A stretch of 64,000 bases of DNA, from contig JAYKKT010000061.1 of NCBI GenBank assembly GCA_036023115.1, positions 10,676,001-10,740,000 of the forward strand, written 5' to 3'. The translations under genes were made by a program, and so were the position numbers. This document shows, one piece after another, positions 46,310-58,200 of this stretch; position 1 is the stretch's first letter; each line of letters begins with the position of its first letter. The stretch is from Brasenia schreberi. Taxonomy: Eukaryota > Streptophyta > Magnoliopsida > Nymphaeales > Cabombaceae. The notes under the pieces were generated by a model that was given only the letters and a program-made list of their open reading frames with translations, did no database searches and was not told the origin of the DNA.

Positions 46310-48130
46310 TAATTTACAGTATTGATAGACTCCACAATTTATGCATTTTTTATCATGTATGAATCAGATTTTTCAAGCTTAAAGTAAGATCACTTTTGGT
46401 GCTGCCTGAGAAGTATCATCCACTTGCTCTCTTCACCACTTGCATGTAAATATCATCCCCTTGAGCTGTATTTATAATAGCGAACGCTCCAACTTCCTCT
46501 TCCAAAAACCGACTACACGTTTTCCAAAATTCTACCGGACTGCCACTTTTGGTGCTGCCTGAGAAGTATCTGTACGGTTTGCTAGTTTCAATGTCACTAT
46601 TTCTGAACAGTTAGTTATACTGAATCTCGTTATTTTTTGGCTTCTACTGATATCTTTATGTAATGATAGCAATCATCAAACCCCTCAGAGTTTATTTTAT
46701 TCAGAAATAGATTAATTAATATTGTCAGTTCTTGCCGTTTGAGTAACTTACCAAAATCTGGGGATTAGCTATTTCGTGTTCCGGGTCGTGTTAAACGGAC
46801 CAACCCGAACTTGATCTTCAGTTGCTTTTTGTCGTTATTCCGGACTATGACCATGTTGGGGTTATCTGCCAGTGATTTCATGGTTCGGATCAGGTATGTG
46901 TCTTATCATTTCGTGTCGAGAATAGGTGAAGCCAAATATGGCTTGCTTTTTTCTCTCGATGTTGCTTTTGTTGCACGTCAAAATATAATCTTTAGGTGTC
47001 TCACAAAGTTGAGGGCATGAGTTTGATACCCAGGGTGTGCATCTAGTTTGAGCCTCCTCGTCATACCAAAAAACGATACTCTTTAGGTCGTATTTATGTC
47101 TCGTTCTGGTCCTGTGTCTGTTCGTGTCCGTTCCTCGAAGGCCAACGAACAGTAGGGCTGGTAACTGAGCTGAACGAACCAAACACGTTTGGTTCATTCT
47201 TATACGAGCCAGTTCATGTTCATATACGTACGGTATTACTATCTTTCTTTATTATCCACACACTTTTTTCATTAAATACCAAAATTATCTTTTATATAAA
47301 CTCTTTTCTCTTTGCTCTGGCAACAGAGGTTTCACTTAGCGTTGTTGTCTTGTTCATAGTTTGATGCATATTCTTACAAATCTCAATAAAAAAAGATAAA
47401 ACAATGAAAAAAATAAAATAAAATAAAAATAAAATAAAGTCATTAATAAGAAGAAATACGACTTAATAATATGAAAACAACAACTATAAGAGTCAAGAAC
47501 AAAAGAAAAAGAAAAAGAAAAGGAGAATTAAGAAACATACAAAAAAAAAATTGAAAATGAAGAATTAGGGCATCCTGACGAAAGACTCGTAGCTCATACG
47601 GGAGAGACGCCCCCAACCATGTCTCTCCCATTGAGAGAGATGCACTTGAGGTGTGTCTTTTTTGTTGGAAGAGATGTGCCTCAGCCACGTCTCTTATGTC
47701 ATAATACTCTAGTTCTTCATTTTCAATTCCGGTTGAGAAATAAATAAAAAATCAATCAAAGCAACTAAAAATAGAAAAACAAAAACCAAATCAACAACAT
47801 AAATAAATGAATCCCTTTTGAATGAGCTTTTTTCCTTCTTTTCTTTTTTTGATTCTTTCTTTTTATTTTTTTATAGATTTTGATCCTTTTTTTTTGCTTA
47901 AAATGATTATAAATCGAATAATAGGTGGCTGAAATGAGTAGAATAGGGATGAATAGAAGGAAGAACATTCGAAAATGAGAGCTAGAAGCTTGTTTGCACA
48001 TGAGGAGAGAGGGGTCCAGTGTATGGAAATGAGTATTTTCATAATTACTCAAAATAATTAAGAATATTTTGTGGAAAATGGTAAAAAGGTATTACATAAT
48101 AAAAAGGTTGTGCACGTATCATATGCAAGC
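46310..48130. other. Intergenic with transposon remnants
   Basis: No supported gene. The phrase ttttggtgctgcctgagaag, then tatc, occurs twice (about 46395 and 46548). Positions 46975-47060 resemble a tRNA-like retroposon (a gttgagggcatgagtttgat phrase). Positions 47150-47220 (gtagggctggtaactgagc, then tgaacgaacc) resemble a hAT end. Positions 47400-47560 and 47850-47900 are A/T homopolymer-rich; ORFs there are low-complexity. Confidence 0.45.
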
Positions 48131-48134
48131 TCAT

Positions 48135-51100
48135 CGTTCATTGTTGCATGCATAGGGCCTTCTGTTCATTTTCCAGTCACTTCATGATGGGCAATCGCCA
48201 TGCTCTAGTTTGTCGTGGAAGGTTTTTTGAGTCAAGTGGAACGTGGATCTGTCTCGAAAACATACCTTCTGAGATGACTGGGCGATGGAAGAAGATGTAG
48301 TTGTATACGGTTTCCCACAGACGGCTTACGCAGAGAAGACGGTTTTTAGTTTTCACTGTATTTTTCAATACAAATTTCTATATTATTTGTATAGTATTTA
48401 TAGACGACTTCATCTTCCTGGTTTTCATGTTTGGGCTTTTCGTTAAAAGTCGGTTAATCTATGTAACGTTGTCGTTTCTGTGATTTAATTTCTATAACGT
48501 TATCATTTCTCTTTCGTGAAATGTCTTACAGCTTGACAATGACTATTTTATATTACATCTCCCACTTGGCCATTCAAGTCAAGTAATCTGACATACTAGT
48601 TTTGCCTCTCACTTTTGTAGGGTTTTGTAAGTTATGTCATGTATGATTGTAATAATTACCCATTGTGTGGTTTCTTACCTACACAATAATCAAACATATC
48701 TCAAACCCATATTTGTAACATGGTTTGATAAAAGATCCTCTGTTATGCTTTTAGTGAAGAGGTCCGCTAACATGTCATCAGTTGACATATATGAGATGAA
48801 TATTTAATTTCTTATAGCCATATCATGTACATAGTAATATTTAATCATTATATGCTTGCTTTTGGAGTTATCAGCTCCACTCTTAATCAGAGTAATTATT
48901 GCATTGTTGTCACAATAAATGACAACTGACTCGTTGACTATATTCAACTTCAAATCGCGTATGAAACGACTTATCCAAATGACACTAGTTGCAACCATAC
49001 AACAACACATATTCTGAACCTCATGTGCATGCAATGCTACACAACCTTGTTTCTTATAGGCCCAAGAAACAACTCCACCTCTAAATAAGAATATTTGTCT
49101 CGAAGTTGATTTATTGTTATCTTTACTTCCAGCAAAGTCAATATTTGAGTATCCTACCACTTTTAATTCATCTGTATGAAAACACAATTTCAAGTATTTT
49201 GTTCCTTTAAGATATCTTATAATCCTTTTCACAACTATCTAGTACTGCATCTAGGATTACTTTGATATCTACTCACAAAACCAACAACAAAGCAGATATC
49301 AAGTCTTTTACACAACATATCATACATCAAACTACTCACAACTTTTGCATAAGGAACATTAGGCTTATCGTCTCCTTTGCCAGGACAATCAACCTTACTC
49401 AATTTAACCCCTTTCGCAATAAGTGTAGATACATATTCACATTCACCCATTTTAAACTTTTTGAAGATATAATCAATATATCTCTCCTGACTTAGGCATA
49501 AAAGTTTAGATTCTCTATGTCAAGAAATCCTTTTCTCTATGTCGAGAAATCCTTATACCTAGGATATATGATGCTTCCCTCATATCATTCATTTCAAACC
49601 TTGAGTATAATCATGACTTAGTTTTGACAATCATCTCATTGTCATTCCCAATCAATAATATGTTATCTATATATAATGATAAGATGACAAAGTGGCTCCC
49701 ACTATTCCAAACATAAACACAATGGTCAAGTTCATTAGCCACAAACTCAAGTTCAATAATAACATTTTAAAAAGTCAAATATCATTGGCGAGGTGACTCT
49801 TTAAGGTAATATAGGAAATTTTTAACCTATATATTTTATCTTTTTCGCCTTCAACTTTGTATCCTTCGAGTTGATGCATATATATGATTTCATCTAAATC
49901 TTCATTTAGAAAAGTAGTTTTTACATCTAACTTATGTAAATTTAAATAATAATATCCTAATATCATTAGGATTATTCTTATGGATGCAAATTTCGTAACA
50001 AGAGAATATGTGCCAACATAATTTATTCCCTCCATTTGCGAGAATCCCTTTGCAACCAACTTCTCCTTAAACTTGGCGATTGATCGATGCACCTTATATT
50101 TCTTTTTTAAAACTCATTTATAACCTATGACTTTTCTTATTTTTGGCAAATCAGTCAACTCCTTGACTTGGTTTTTCTCAATTGATTCAATTTCCTCATC
50201 CATGGATTTTTTCAGTATACTGATTTAGATGAGTCAATAACCTGCCGATACGTTAAGTTATCAATCAGCTCATCTAAATTCATTGAATTACATACTTCTT
50301 TTGTAAGGTAAGTATTAAGTGAGATGATGTGACCCTAAGTCTTTTATATCCACTTAAAGTTTCGGTTTGTTTAGGAAGATCATATATGGGTTCAAAAGAT
50401 GATTGATCTAGATCTATTAGATCGTTAATATACTCATCTTCATTTTCAAGGATGTCATTCTTAGTATCCTCTTGAAATTCAATATCTCTATTCTCTATGA
50501 GTTCATGGTCCTCGTGATAAAACCGATATACCTTAGATCCTTTAGGATATCCAATAAATATAATCTCAAGGTCCTATTATTTAGCTTATATGTAGACTGG
50601 TCACAGATCTTTATATGACCGATAGATCCCACCTCTTGAGATGACCTAGGTCTGGTTTTCTCCCAAACCACATCTCATATAGTGTAAAGAATACAACTTT
50701 ACATGGTACTCTGTTTAGAATATATACAGTTGTACTTATTGCTTCACTCCAAAATACCCTTGGTAGAGATGCGTCTATTAATGTAGACCTTGTCATATTT
50801 AGTAAGGTCATGTTATATCTTTTTGTTATAAATTCTGTTGAGGTGTCCTATACATTCTATTTTGTTTTGAAATAGAAGTCTTTATAAAATTCTAGAAATT
50901 CTACACAGCTGTACTCACCACCTCTATTTGATCTCAGGATTTTGATTGTATGTCCTAGTTGACTTTCAACTTTTTGCTTATATTTTTTAAGTGCTTTAAG
51001 TGTCTTAGATTTATGTGCTAAGAGACATATATATATATATATTGAGTAATCATCGATAAAGGTTATGAAATATACCTTCTCACGATGAGATCTTACCCTA

Positions 51101-52500
51101 AAAGGTTTACATGAATATGTGTAAATGATTTCTAACAGGGTTGTTACCCTTATTATTATGTTTTTCATGTCATTTTCCATTGTATATAGGTTTCACACTA
51201 ACCAAAAGTATTTTCTTGAAATCCTTGCAATAAGTCAAAGTCATAATTTCCTCAACTTTTTCAGACTTATATGCCTTAGGCATTTATGCGACACATTGAC
51301 ATCAACATTAAAGGCACAATCCATATAAATAGAAAATATTTAGGTACTTATCTAGAAAATTTTCCAAGTACCTAAGAGTAATTTCAATTGTTTCAATTGA
51401 TACTTAGATACCAATTTTGAAAAAAACTCTTAAGCTTGATTTTGCTATTTCATAACCAGCTTAGGGATGAAACAATACTTTTTCTCTTTATTTCATGCCA
51501 CTATAATTGCCCAAAAAATCTCAAGGGCAAACCAAGAATTTTACCCTCATGTTCGGTTTTGTAATATTTCAAAAAGACCTAGGGTAGAATAGTAAAATAA
51601 CCTTTAATTTTTGGTAAATTCATGACTGATTGAGGGTAGAATCATAATTATACACCTCAGTCCGTATTTTAATTTTCTTAAAAGACAGGGGCAACATTAT
51701 TTTTTGCATAGTGGTAAAACTCTGAAATTTTGATTGTTCAGGGGTAATCTTGTATTTTCATAGTCTGGTATTTCATAATTTTTAAAAACTATCAAAAGGA
51801 CAATTTGATCTTTTCATCCATTAAGTGCAAAACTATCTTTTACTTAAAAAAATATCTGGGCATTTTCATAATTTCGCTCAATGATAATTTTGTAAAATAA
51901 AAAATTGATTTCTGAAAAATCGCTTGGTTTCGATGGAAAACTGTGTGCGGGAAGGTTTGAGAAGAGAGAGGGAAAAACAAAGAGGGAGAGAGAGGAGACA
52001 AAGAAAAACAATGAGAGAGAGGAAGACGGCGACGAGAGAGAGAGGGGGAGCGTGAGATAGAGCGAAGGGAGAGATACAACAATGGGAGAGGGAGAAGATG
52101 AGGGAGTTATGACTCACCTCTTCCGCCTTCTGCCTGGGCTTCGTCGTTCTGCCTTCTTACTAAGCCTTGCTGCTATACCTTCTATTGTCGCTCTGCCTTC
52201 TGGTTGAGCCTCACCGCTCTACTTTGTCGCTCTTTCCGGCAGTGATTGGTGTGCTGGAGCCAGAGGATGAGGACAGAAGAGGCTTGGTACAAGAATACAC
52301 AACGAGGAGCTGCTGAAGCGAAATTCTAGAAATGGAGAAGAGAGAGAACGTTCTCGAGTACCGGAAGAGATTGGATAACACGTTGAGGTTCTGAGCGTAA
52401 CACCATCGAATTTAGTTCGAGTTTGTCTTTGAATTCGTTAATTTTAATTTGGGTCTGCCTTCATTTTAATTTCATGTTCAAATCAATGTTCTGGTCAGGC
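48135..52500 (-). mobile_element. Degenerate Ty1/copia element (element 3), gag deleted
   Basis: Minus-strand order: a non-coding leader (about 51345-52480), integrase (51180-50857, [13 protein letters not shown] and SNRGGEYS segments; continuing 50811-50611 with NMTRSTLIDASLPRVFWSEA), reverse transcriptase (50092-49262; KLVAKGFSQ and KTTFLNEDL) and RNase H (49232-48760; VVGYSNIDFAGSKDNN). A purine tract AAGTGGGAGA then abuts the probable 3' LTR ending tattaca at 48557. The leader follows integrase directly, so gag and protease are deleted. The matching 5' LTR was not found near 52500, and the left limit of the 3' LTR is a guess by length. The leader resembles those of elements 1 and 2. Confidence 0.78.
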
Positions 52501-53552
52501 CTAAGGAAACATGTATGTTTCACCTGGAAATGATATACTGATACTTGCACAAGCTGAACCGAGCTGATCAATTCAAGCGAGAAAGTGCGTCATTGATGGG
52601 GCAAAGAAAGAGCAGAGACTGGCATTGAGCAAATCTCCTCACCAAGTCATGCCATGGCTGGGATCACAATGAGCCAGGTACCAGGTTAGGGCATCTTATC
52701 TCTATACCAGAACCCAAACCTGATCGGGTCGGCTTGGGTCGGGTTGCACGGGTCAGGTCATTTGCCATCCCATGGCTGTTGTCTAGTCGATTTTATGCGA
52801 TCTACAGCATTTTGTTTGATGGGAAACAGCAAAAGGTAGGTCTTACCTGATTTCATGGAGACCTACAATGTCTTATGTTTTTGTAAATGTTCAGTCGTTT
52901 ATCTTCTGAGGGACACCGGAAATAAATATTACAAAAATTGTATCGTGTCATTCGATAGGCTGCAATACAAGTATCATATTGGACGATATATTCATTCTTA
53001 TATTGTAAGATACAATAGAAGTTTTAAAAATAATTTTTTAAAATTCAAAGCTTGAGTGTATTTAAACTTCCTTTAGATCAGTTTCTTTGACTTATATTGC
53101 ATGTTTATGTCTTCTTTATTTATTCCTTTCTCTCCTTAAGACCAAATCCTTTTTTTAAAAAGTTCTTTAATAACCATCAATTCTAAGTTTTAAAATAAAA
53201 TTTGAAAGTGATGTATGTATTTGATTTGATTTGCTTTGATGTTGAATCTATCGGCTTGTAGTGTAATGTATATAATTAGAATTTTTTTATGATTTTAAAG
53301 ATTATTTTTATGTCTCTTTTGAATTTTAAAAAAATGAATTTAAAAATCACTTGTATCGTATCATATCATACGATATTTGTGTACTAGTAGTCGGTGTAAT
53401 AAGGGTCTGGTATGATATTTACAATATTGCTCAAAAATACTGCTCGCATTTGGATGTCACAATGAATTATGAATTGATTATCTTTATTTATGTTTTAATA
53501 AAATTATAAAATAAAGAAAACCTATATACTTTTTCATTTCATTTATTTTTCT
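52501..53552. other. Intergenic, no gene recognised
   Basis: AT-rich. Positions 52670-52780 (caaacctgatcgggtcggct, then gtcatttgccatccca) look like one end of a hAT-type MITE related to 23139. The ORF at 52855-53055 has no recognisable similarity. Confidence 0.4.
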
Positions 53553-53568
53553 TATAATTTGGTGTGCA

Positions 53569-53763
53569 AACAAACAAACAACAACTAAGCCTTTTCCTAT
53601 ACTAAATGGGGTCGGTTATATGGATTTTGTTTTCACGTAACCCTATCATAATTTGTAGAATTCATAGCAGATAAGTCCGACAAAGTTTTCCACAATGCAA
53701 CCCTCCTCCTTTGTTCGGGAATGGGACCGGCCATGTAAGGTAATCCCTTACAAGGGCGGAGTT
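53569..53763 (-). mobile_element. Short non-autonomous RTE-derived retroposon
   Basis: About 195 bp, flanked by tataatttggtgtgca (53553-53568) and tacaatttggtgtaca (53764-53779), a 16-bp duplication with two mismatches. On the minus strand it starts with gcccttgtaagggattacc, passes gaggagggttgc and aactttgtcggactta, and ends with the RTE LINE tail (catttagtataggaaaaggc, then ttagttgtt), with a caaacaaacaaacaacaac run (tail complement) on the plus strand. No coding capacity. Confidence 0.85.
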
Positions 53764-53879
53764 TACAATTTGGTGTACATCGGTCAATAACAAAACCAAA
53801 TCCAATTAACCAAAAACCAAATAGTCTATGAAATTGAAAACCACAGTTGATTTTCAGCTTTGAGTTTCAAACACGATCT

Positions 53880-54290
53880 AAACCGAAATAACCAAACTTC
53901 TTGAATTTTGAAACCACCACCACCGCACTAGTTGCCACCGCTTTACAGTACCACTTCTAACACCATCACCACTACTCACCACTCATCTTAGCGTCACAAT
54001 TCATCTTGAGCTTCTCCACCTCCATCACCATGCTTTGTCACTGCCAACATCGACGCCCACCAACACCTGTTAATCATCGTCACCACCATTCACTTTTACC
54101 TTCAATACCACATCGCCATATTCCACCGCTGTCTTCACCATCTTACCACCCTACTCATTGCAGTGTTCACGTCCACCACTTTCACCGCTGCCACTGCTAC
54201 CCACCGCCCAACCATCATCATCTACCACACCATCACCACCATTGACCACAATGCCACTTTCACCACCACCAACCTTCCTTATAACCCTAA
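53880..54290. repeat. CAC/CCA-rich degenerate tandem repeat
   Basis: Dominated by caccaccac, ccatcacca and ccaccacc trinucleotide variants. The His/Pro-rich ORFs at 54006-54245 and 54158-54373 follow from this composition and are not supported as genes. Sequence between 54291 and 55280 shows no gene before the PHYC stop codon. Confidence 0.6.
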
Positions 54291-55280
54291 GTTTATTTGA
54301 ACTGAACTACCCAGATGCTTTTGTTGACAATGATCGGTCTGAAACTTCTTGCAGCGATTTTGGGTATGATTAAACCGCTTTTGTATATTACACTTCATTA
54401 TCTTGTTCAATCCATACCTTTTCAAGAGAATACTGTTTCATCAATGAACATATTGATGGAAATTACATGTAAAATTCGTCGCTCAATACATAGGCATATT
54501 AAATTTGTCTTCGTCGCGCAGAGGCCAATTCATCTGCAGCTTCAAAGCTGTGCTGAATACTGAAAACAGTATTAGAACATCTAAGCATTTCTGCGAAGAT
54601 AGAGTAAAAGAACCTTAGAACAGAAAGCACTTGGGGGCACTGTGAGTTCGAGCAGTCTAACCGATAATTGAAGATGGTACTAAAATGATAAACAGAAAAG
54701 GCTTCCATTTAGTATGCCATCATTGGTGTAGATACTGATCTGTCTGTCGTACCAATAATCAAGTATTGGTTCCCGTGAAAATCATGTCTGTGGTTATGCT
54801 GAAACTCGGTACAGGTTGTGGAGAGAGGTCGGATCCTCGAGTTTTATAGGGTTCCTACTGTTGTTTCAAGTGGTTTCCCAGAGTTACGAATGCAAACACA
54901 GCAGACTTATGTTTTTGGGATAGGTCTAGCTAGGATATGAGATGCACTGGAAGTGATCTTATACCAAGAACTTTGCTTGATGAACGCAAAAAAAATGAAC
55001 AACTTTTTCATTTGACCACATTATACAAAGATAAATGGATCAACTATGTCATGACAGTGTAGAGGACGAAATGAGCATCTGCCGCTTCTTCCTGACAAGA
55101 CCCCCGACCACCATGCTCTTGAACAAACACTCACCCCATGTTGTCTTAGCAGTCATTCATAATTGCCAATGGCTCAACACTGAACTATATACAAAAAACA
55201 GAACTCTTTTACATATACACAATGCATGGAGTAACACTAGCAACAAGCAAATGGGTCTGAGTTCTGAATTCGTTGATACC

Positions 55281-58200
55281 TTACACGTTCACCTTGGCTT
55301 TACCATGAGCCAAGGGAAACTCCAAAAGGATGATGAAAGATGACCTCTCAGCTTCTCTAAGGTACTGTACGGTGCCATTCATTATCTTTACAAGCTTTTG
55401 GCTGATGTAGAGGCCTAGGCCTTCCCTAGATATCTCTTGAGTCTGATTAAACATCTCTTTAATCAGAGCTTCTGGAACTCCTGGTGCTGAATGAACAACT
55501 CTGCACAGATAAGCATGTTAGTTAATCTTTCTCTTGCTATTTGAAGTGAGTAATGTTAAATTTCTTAACAATTACAGGAATCAAATGCCATAAAAGGAAA
55601 TTTTGAACACAACGGTATCTGTGGATGTTATAGTATGCACTTGAAACTTATTTCACCCCCTGAATTTAAAAGGATGTCACAAAACAAAAGCTACAATCAA
55701 CTCTTTAGACATGCTATATTCCATACAAGATGAAGATTTCAGCAAATTATGGGTTGCCCTTTTCAGGTAGCAATATATCTTGATCTTGTTACAAAAGGTT
55801 GGCGTTTATACTTCATCCCCAAGCTTATGGTAGTGTGCATGCAACTATAATACTTTTCAGGGACCTTGGATGATGCAAGGGCTTCAAAGTCAAACATTTA
55901 TTTTTGCACCCGCATATATACCATGCAGAAAACTCTGCCCTTGTAAGGGATTACGCTTGCACAGCTGGTCCCAAGCCCACATAAAGGAGGGAGGGTTGCG
56001 TTAGGCTTCCGACAGTCAGCGTAAAACTTTGTTGGACTTATCTACTATAGATTCTACAAATTATGATAGCGCTAGATGGAAACAAAGAATCTATGTAGCC
56101 GGCCCCATCTAGTATGGGAAAAGACTTAGTTGTTGTTTATATATACCATGCAGAAACAGACTTGATTGAGATCAGTAAAATATGTTTTCTTTTTTCTCGT
56201 CTCCCCAGGAGATCCATATTCCCGAGCATGTAACCATCATTATAAGAAAATAAGTTCCAGTATAATCCCAGCCTCAAACAAAACCTTTCCCATTATAGTG
56301 GTAGTTAATATGGTTCGATCTAACAATATGGTGAAAGGAAAACTAATTCTGTTGGGAAGTACCTGAAATCTAAATGGATGACCTGCACATCAGTGCCAAT
56401 ATTTCTCTTTCTCGAAATAACCTTAAGTATAACTGGTCCATTAGATGGCTGAGTAAACTGCAATGCATTGATCAAGTAATTTGCAAGGATTTGCTGAAGC
56501 CTCATATTATCACCATACAAGTTTAAGGATGATATTTCAGAGGGCCAATTGTGAAGAATCTGAACTTCCCGTTCTCTGCTAAGAATCGTGCACTGATTCA
56601 AGATGGCTTCTAGAGAATCCCCCAAGTTAAACTCCACCATATTCAATTCCAGATAACTGCATACAAGAACAACCAGATCAAAATGATGCAATAACAATGT
56701 TCATCGACTCCTGCACAGCACTGAAAAGGTGCATAGAACATACATAGATTCAGTGAAATTAAGAACATTCAAATAAATGCAGCACATGCCTGTCTTGTTG
56801 GTTCACTAAACAAACTGTAGCTTTCAGTGAGAGGTTTAGTCCAGTACAATTAAGCAATTAAACCTACGAGGCTTCTACACTGTAAAGTTCCAGCCAAGCC
56901 CAGTAAGAACATGCCTTAAACCACTGCAATTGAACCAAATCAACCTCTGGGCCAGGCCGAGCTTTTCTAAGCAGCGTCATAAACAAAATGTTTTATGAAG
57001 ATCATACAAACTTCAGAGTTGTACTATGAACCACAAGCACAAATTAACCGCAGCAGCTACTTTGTGCCTGCTAAACTTATAGACCAATACAAGCCTCACC
57101 AAATATGCATCAAAAGACGCCAAATTATGTGGTCCACCTATACTTGTAAATGCAACTAGATAGAAACCAAGAATTTGAAAGTAGGTGATGTTGGAATAAC
57201 TCATGCGGTAACCATGATTTGCGTCATTCCATGAGTAGATCGTTTATCCTGAACATTTTGTATTAGCAATCTGCTGACTAACTTATTAAAGCAGATGGAA
57301 ATTTCCTCCAACAGGTCAAACATAAAATGGAAGTTAGAAAGAAGGTAAGCCAAAATCATATACTATCTAATACCACCATTGTCATTAGCATAATGCATTG
57401 AATTCAAACAAAATATTTAATGAACCAAACACATTTAGAAACAATTACAGCTAAAAGTAGCTCTGAAATCAGTAATAAATAAAATTTTGGGGGTAAATTA
57501 CAGCCTGCAAAACCCATCTCTTGATTATGCTCATGAATAGCATGTGATGGAATCAACGGTTCTTCTTAACAGCACATCCAAAAGCCAATCCAAAAACATA
57601 AAACACAGGTTGATGCAAAACAACAAACATGCAGCATGTCCAACTAGCACGATCTGTGATATCTAAACCATCAAATATTCGGTTCACAAGCTACCTTATC
57701 TGTTTGGCATCAAGTTCTTGAAATATCTTACAATATAAACAATCCAAATTATTCAAACTCATAATATTGCTTCTGTCACCGAATAATCAGATGCAAAGTT
57801 TAGCATAGACGTGGAAAGTAGTGACTTGATCTATCTTAAGTTGAGCAAAGACAAAAACAAAACGAGCAACAAAATAGTGGGAATATAGCCCCCCTGCAAA
57901 CTTGAGATGAGTGCAAAATATCATGCTGAGACTAAAAAATTCCCTTATAATGGTATGCAAAGAAATTACTAACAACAAAGAAGTTGTCCGGTAAAAAGAT
58001 TTGGTACCATTCCTCAATGCTTTCCAGATCCATTTCATCCAAGATTTTGGACACCTGCTGCTGACAGAGCGTGCTTGACCTCAAAAGTTGATGCTGCTCC
58101 TTAGATAAACTAGAACTTTCCATCAGCCTATGCGTAAACATGATCCCATTAAGTGGATTTCTTAATTCCTGTCGCATGTAAGCCAATTCCTTAAGCTTAT

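Noticed and set aside
54006..54373. His/Pro-rich proteins
   Set aside because: They follow from a degenerate CAC/CCA repeat; no start context, domain or splice signals support a gene.
55035..55343. 102-codon plus-strand ORF
   Set aside because: It overlaps PHYC exon 4 and its 3' flank in antisense; the PHYC frame explains the conserved part.
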